Assembly: GCA_964468725.1 (NCBI GenBank)
Contig: CAYXVU010000215.1
Span: forward strand, 1 to 10,359
Length of the DNA stretch: 10,359 nt
Reading direction: 5' to 3'
DNA from: CAYXVU01 sp964468725
GTDB taxonomy: Bacteria > Acidobacteriota > Blastocatellia > UBA7656
Made by a program: the position numbers and the translations under genes. Within the stretch, counting starts at the first letter, position 1. Each line of letters begins with the position of its first letter. Of this stretch, positions 7,609-10,359 are shown in pieces. Under the pieces are notes generated by a model. That model was not told the DNA's origin. It saw only the letters and a list, made by a program, of their open reading frames with translations, and ran no database searches.

Positions 7609-8232
7609 ATGAGGGACACAGCGGTCGTCGCTTACGAGTTCGGTCACTTCAAAATAGATGTGCGTCGTTATCAACTTTTCAAGGACGGCGAGCCGGTAGC
7701 TTTGACGCGCAAGGCATTCGAATTACTCCTTATATTGATCGAAGCGCGCGGGCGAGTTGTCGAAAAGGATGAATTGATCGAAAAATTGTGGCCGGATAAT
7801 TTTGTCGAAGAGAGCAATCTTACACAGTATGTCTATCTCCTGAGAAAGACCTTTGGCGAAGGCAACGCCAAACGTCTGTACATCGAAACGATTCCCAAGC
7901 GCGGCTACAAGTTTATCGCCGCCGTACGAATTGTTAGAGAAGAAGACGAATCTTTGCAGCCGATTCAGAAAAGTGACTCGCTTCCTTCTGCGCCTGCTGT
8001 TGCGCGCTCCACGCCGATGGCCGACTTGATGCGCGCCGCCGTGCAGCGGTTGATCCGGCGGTTGTCGCGCGCTCCACGCCGCGTGATACTGGCCGTCGCA
8101 TTGTTGTTGCTCGTTCTCGCTTGCAGTATCGCTGTTTGGTTTCTGTTTCGCCTTCCCAACCACGCGCAGCAAACCCAATCGCCTGCCAACTCTCCGCGAG
8201 TCGTCAGCGCCTTGAGTATTCAATTGGAATAG
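7609..8232 (+). CDS. CadC/ToxR-like winged-helix membrane regulator, short form
   Basis: A 207-residue protein. Residues about 10-105 form an OmpR/CadC-type winged-helix DNA-binding domain (Trans_reg_C): FGHFKIDVRRYQLFKDGEPV, the LTRKAFELLLIL helix, ELIEKLWPDNFVEESNLTQY, and the wing IETIPKRGYKFIA (92-104). A Ser/Pro/Ala-containing linker follows, then basic residues RRLSRAPRR (150-158) and one membrane span at about 159-180. The basic flank predicts the DNA-binding domain in the cytoplasm. Only about 27 residues remain beyond the membrane. Acidobacterial relatives usually carry a TolB-like propeller or TPR domain there, so this is a minimal form without an obvious sensor. The start has AGGA at 7598-7601, seven bases before ATG. 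It probably regulates the divergent receptor gene or itself; this is inferred from position. Confidence 0.88.
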   Translation: MRDTAVVAYEFGHFKIDVRRYQLFKDGEPVALTRKAFELLLILIEARGRVVEKDELIEKLWPDNFVEESNLTQYVYLLRKTFGEGNAKRLYIETIPKRGYKFIAAVRIVREEDESLQPIQKSDSLPSAPAVARSTPMADLMRAAVQRLIRRLSRAPRRVILAVALLLLVLACSIAVWFLFRLPNHAQQTQSPANSPRVVSALSIQLE

Positions 8233-8277
8233 GGAGCGCGGCCCTCCGTCGTCAGGTGAGCCGACGAGTATGAGAGA

Positions 8278-8321
8278 TCGGCGCATCGCAGCGTCTAGTA
8301 CGACTAGCTGCGATGCGCCGA
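8278..8321. terminator. Hairpin between convergent genes, possible bidirectional terminator
   Basis: A perfect 15-bp stem (arms 8278-8292 and 8307-8321, GC-rich) has a 14-nt loop; inside the loop GTC/GAC could extend pairing past a small bulge. It begins four bases after the second receptor's stop codon (minus strand) and 45 bases after the winged-helix stop (plus strand). Neither strand has a T-run following the stem, so it is either a weak or factor-assisted terminator or an mRNA 3'-end stabiliser. Confidence 0.6.
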
Positions 8322-8325
8322 AAGA

Positions 8326-10359
8326 TCAAAACAGCAATTTCAATCCGAGTTGCAAGTGGCGCGGGCTTTGCGCCGAAAGAATCTGCCCGAAGGTTGGCGA
8401 GCCTAAGAAATTATCAGGCAGATTGAAGTTGGCATGGTTGAAGAGATTGAAGGCTTCTAAACGAAATTGCAGATTCAGACCTTCGCGCAGCAAAGTGTTT
8501 TTCACCACCGAGGCATTGACGTTTTGATAACCCGGCCCGTCAAGGAGGTTACGACCGGCATTGCCAAAGGTGCCGAAGGGCGAGAATTGGAAGGCTGCTG
8601 TGTTGAACCAACGTTCCGGCGTCGGGTCTGAAAGTTTCGGATCGGCGACGACGTTCGGGCGATCATTAGCGCCAAAGCCGAATGACGAACGCCCGGTGTT
8701 GCTGTTGTCAATGTCGGAGAGCAAGGCTACGGTAAACGGCCTGCCGGTTTGTAAGGTGACGATGCCATAGGTTTGCCATCCGGTTAGGAGCGTCGTCAGC
8801 CAGCCTTTATCCCACAAAAACGCGCCGTTTTTGCCGAACGGTAGATCGAACGTATAGCTCAGCGATAAGCGATGGCCAACATCGAAATTCGACCGCCCAC
8901 GTTCCGCGCGCACGTTGTTGCTGTCTTGCGGAAAGTTGGCATCCCCGGCGCTCGAAAAGAAGTTTGACGCGTCATCAATGGATTTCGACCAGGTATAAGA
9001 GGCCAGAAACGACAGGCCGAAATCGAGGTTCTGTTGGAGACGGAGTTGCAGGCTGTTGTAACTGGAATTGGCGCGCGATTCGATCTGCGTGATGTCGGCA
9101 AATTGCGGCAGCGGTCGCAGGTTGTTCGGGTTGGGGCTGGCCTGCGGTTGATTGATGTCGCGTCCGGCCAGCAGCTTGGTTCCCTTTGAACCGACATAGG
9201 CGATTTCGACGACGCGGCTTCTGCCCAACTGTTGTTGCAGACCCAAACTCCAATGCTGCACATACGCGGTCTTCAAATCGCGTTGCAAAGCCAACGCCGC
9301 ATCGGGCAAGGGGAACGGAAAATTAGCCGGGAACGGATCGTTGAGCGTCAGCAATTGATTGGGCAATGGAAAGAAGAGGCTCAAATCAAAGAACGGATTG
9401 TTGAAGTACAATCCTTCGCCGGGCGCGAGCGCCGATTGATCGTAGTAGATGCCATAGCCAGCGCGCAGCACGCGATCACGGTTTTTACCCATCGTCCACG
9501 CCAATCCGATGCGCGGCGCGAAGTTGTTCTTATCGGCTTCGAATGCCGCGCGCGGCACGCCATTGGTTCCCACGCGCACCAGCGTGCCGGTCGCCGCGTC
9601 AAAGGTGTTGGCGCGGTCGTCAGCGTCTACCGGCGGCGAATTATATTCGTACCGCAACCCGGCGGTGACGGTCAGATTCGGCGTCAAGCGAATGTTGTCG
9701 TTGACATAGAAGTTATAGCTTTCCGTTCGCAGATGCTGATGGTTGTCGAGCTTCGCGCCGCCGGTCAGAAACGGGAAGCCCAACAACAGATCGGCCAATG
9801 CATTGCCGGTAAACGGGAACTGATCGGAGAAGGTCAGAAAGCCGCGCGACTGCACATCTCGAAAAGCGTTTTGCTGGGTGGCGCGAAAATCGAAACCGAA
9901 TTTGAGGAGGTGCTTGCCACGCGCATAGGTCGCATTGTCGAGAGCTTGAAAGAGGTTAATGACGCCTTCTTGCGGATTGTTGAATTCGTGGCCGAGCGGC
10001 GAATAACCAGTAATGGTGATGAAACTCAACCCGAAATCGCGCGGGTTGCTCGATAGTTCCGGCAGACCGACCTGTTGATTGAGGCTCGTACCGGCGTTCT
10101 CTTGAAGCACGGCGGTCGAGACGCGATTGAATGCCACGCGCGCTTCGTTGACCAGCCGGTTCGAGAAGATGTGGGTCTCGCCGAGCATGAAATTCTGCGC
10201 GCGTCTGAGCACATCGTTGCCGAACCCGGGCACTGCCGGAAAGGCGGGGCCGGAAAAGGGTTCGAACAAGTCTCTGTCTGAGAAGCTGTAGCGCCCGACC
10301 AGCTTCGCCGCCGAGTTGAGCGCGTGATCTATGCGCACGTCGAATTGATCGTTGCGCTC
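8326..10359 (-). CDS. Oar-like TonB-dependent receptor, 5'-truncated by window edge
   Basis: The C-terminal 677 residues of a second outer-membrane receptor. A GTG at 10338 is not the real start: the frame continues to the last base and adds ERNDQFD, giving NDQFDVRIDH, a typical early-barrel motif of the family. Only the beta-barrel is seen. Family hallmarks are NNFAPRIGLAWT, SSYNSLQLRLQQ, ASYTWSKSIDDASN and LNLQFRLEAFNLFNHANFN. The terminal LQLGLKLLF carries the aromatic last residue used in outer-membrane assembly. By alignment by eye with the complete receptor at 3635-7249, about 420 residues (signal peptide, carboxypeptidase-like domain, plug) lie outside the window, so the full protein would be near 1100 residues. 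The barrel is clearly diverged from the first receptor and has no cysteine. It converges on the winged-helix gene; its promoter lies outside the window. The substrate is unknown. Confidence 0.9.
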   Translation of the reverse strand, partial: ERNDQFDVRIDHALNSAAKLVGRYSFSDRDLFEPFSGPAFPAVPGFGNDVLRRAQNFMLGETHIFSNRLVNEARVAFNRVSTAVLQENAGTSLNQQVGLPELSSNPRDFGLSFITITGYSPLGHEFNNPQEGVINLFQALDNATYARGKHLLKFGFDFRATQQNAFRDVQSRGFLTFSDQFPFTGNALADLLLGFPFLTGGAKLDNHQHLRTESYNFYVNDNIRLTPNLTVTAGLRYEYNSPPVDADDRANTFDAATGTLVRVGTNGVPRAAFEADKNNFAPRIGLAWTMGKNRDRVLRAGYGIYYDQSALAPGEGLYFNNPFFDLSLFFPLPNQLLTLNDPFPANFPFPLPDAALALQRDLKTAYVQHWSLGLQQQLGRSRVVEIAYVGSKGTKLLAGRDINQPQASPNPNNLRPLPQFADITQIESRANSSYNSLQLRLQQNLDFGLSFLASYTWSKSIDDASNFFSSAGDANFPQDSNNVRAERGRSNFDVGHRLSLSYTFDLPFGKNGAFLWDKGWLTTLLTGWQTYGIVTLQTGRPFTVALLSDIDNSNTGRSSFGFGANDRPNVVADPKLSDPTPERWFNTAAFQFSPFGTFGNAGRNLLDGPGYQNVNASVVKNTLLREGLNLQFRLEAFNLFNHANFNLPDNFLGSPTFGQILSAQSPRHLQLGLKLLF

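Noticed and set aside
9232..10056. 274-codon + strand frame inside the second receptor gene
   Set aside because: Antisense to conserved barrel motifs; composition (Arg/Gln/Glu-rich) is that of a shadow frame.

Overview
The window looks like an ordinary stretch of an Acidobacteriota chromosome, perhaps of the Blastocatellia/Pyrinomonadales type. This is inferred from gene content: large Oar-like TonB-dependent receptors with an N-terminal carboxypeptidase-regulatory-like domain, a CadC/ToxR-type winged-helix membrane regulator, a membrane-anchored PQQ-type beta-propeller protein, and moderately GC-rich coding DNA. No ribosomal RNA or other taxonomic marker is present, so the assignment is tentative.

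Left part (+ strand): after about 300 bases without a convincing gene, which hold a perfect 19-bp inverted repeat, comes a probable two-gene operon. It encodes a membrane-anchored PQQ-like beta-propeller protein (309-1781) and, 47 bases later, a NupG-like major facilitator transporter (1829-3046).

Middle part (- strand): a small orphan Fis-type helix-turn-helix protein (3197-3508) lies downstream of a complete 1204-residue Oar-like outer-membrane receptor (3635-7249). A clear rho-independent terminator (3583-3610) separates them. The receptor's upstream region (7250-7608) is shared with a divergent winged-helix membrane protein gene (7609-8232, +). It contains two abutting short dyads one helical turn apart, a possible operator.

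Right part (- strand): a second Oar-like receptor converges on the winged-helix gene, with a 15-bp hairpin between the two stop codons. Its reading frame stays open to the window edge, so only its beta-barrel part is seen.

The likely theme is uptake of large or complex substrates across the outer membrane by two receptors, with two small DNA-binding proteins nearby as candidate local regulators, beside an inner-membrane uptake operon. The regulatory links are inferred from position only. I found no CRISPR array, insertion sequence, phage gene, tRNA or rRNA, and no strong evidence for a new multi-gene system.
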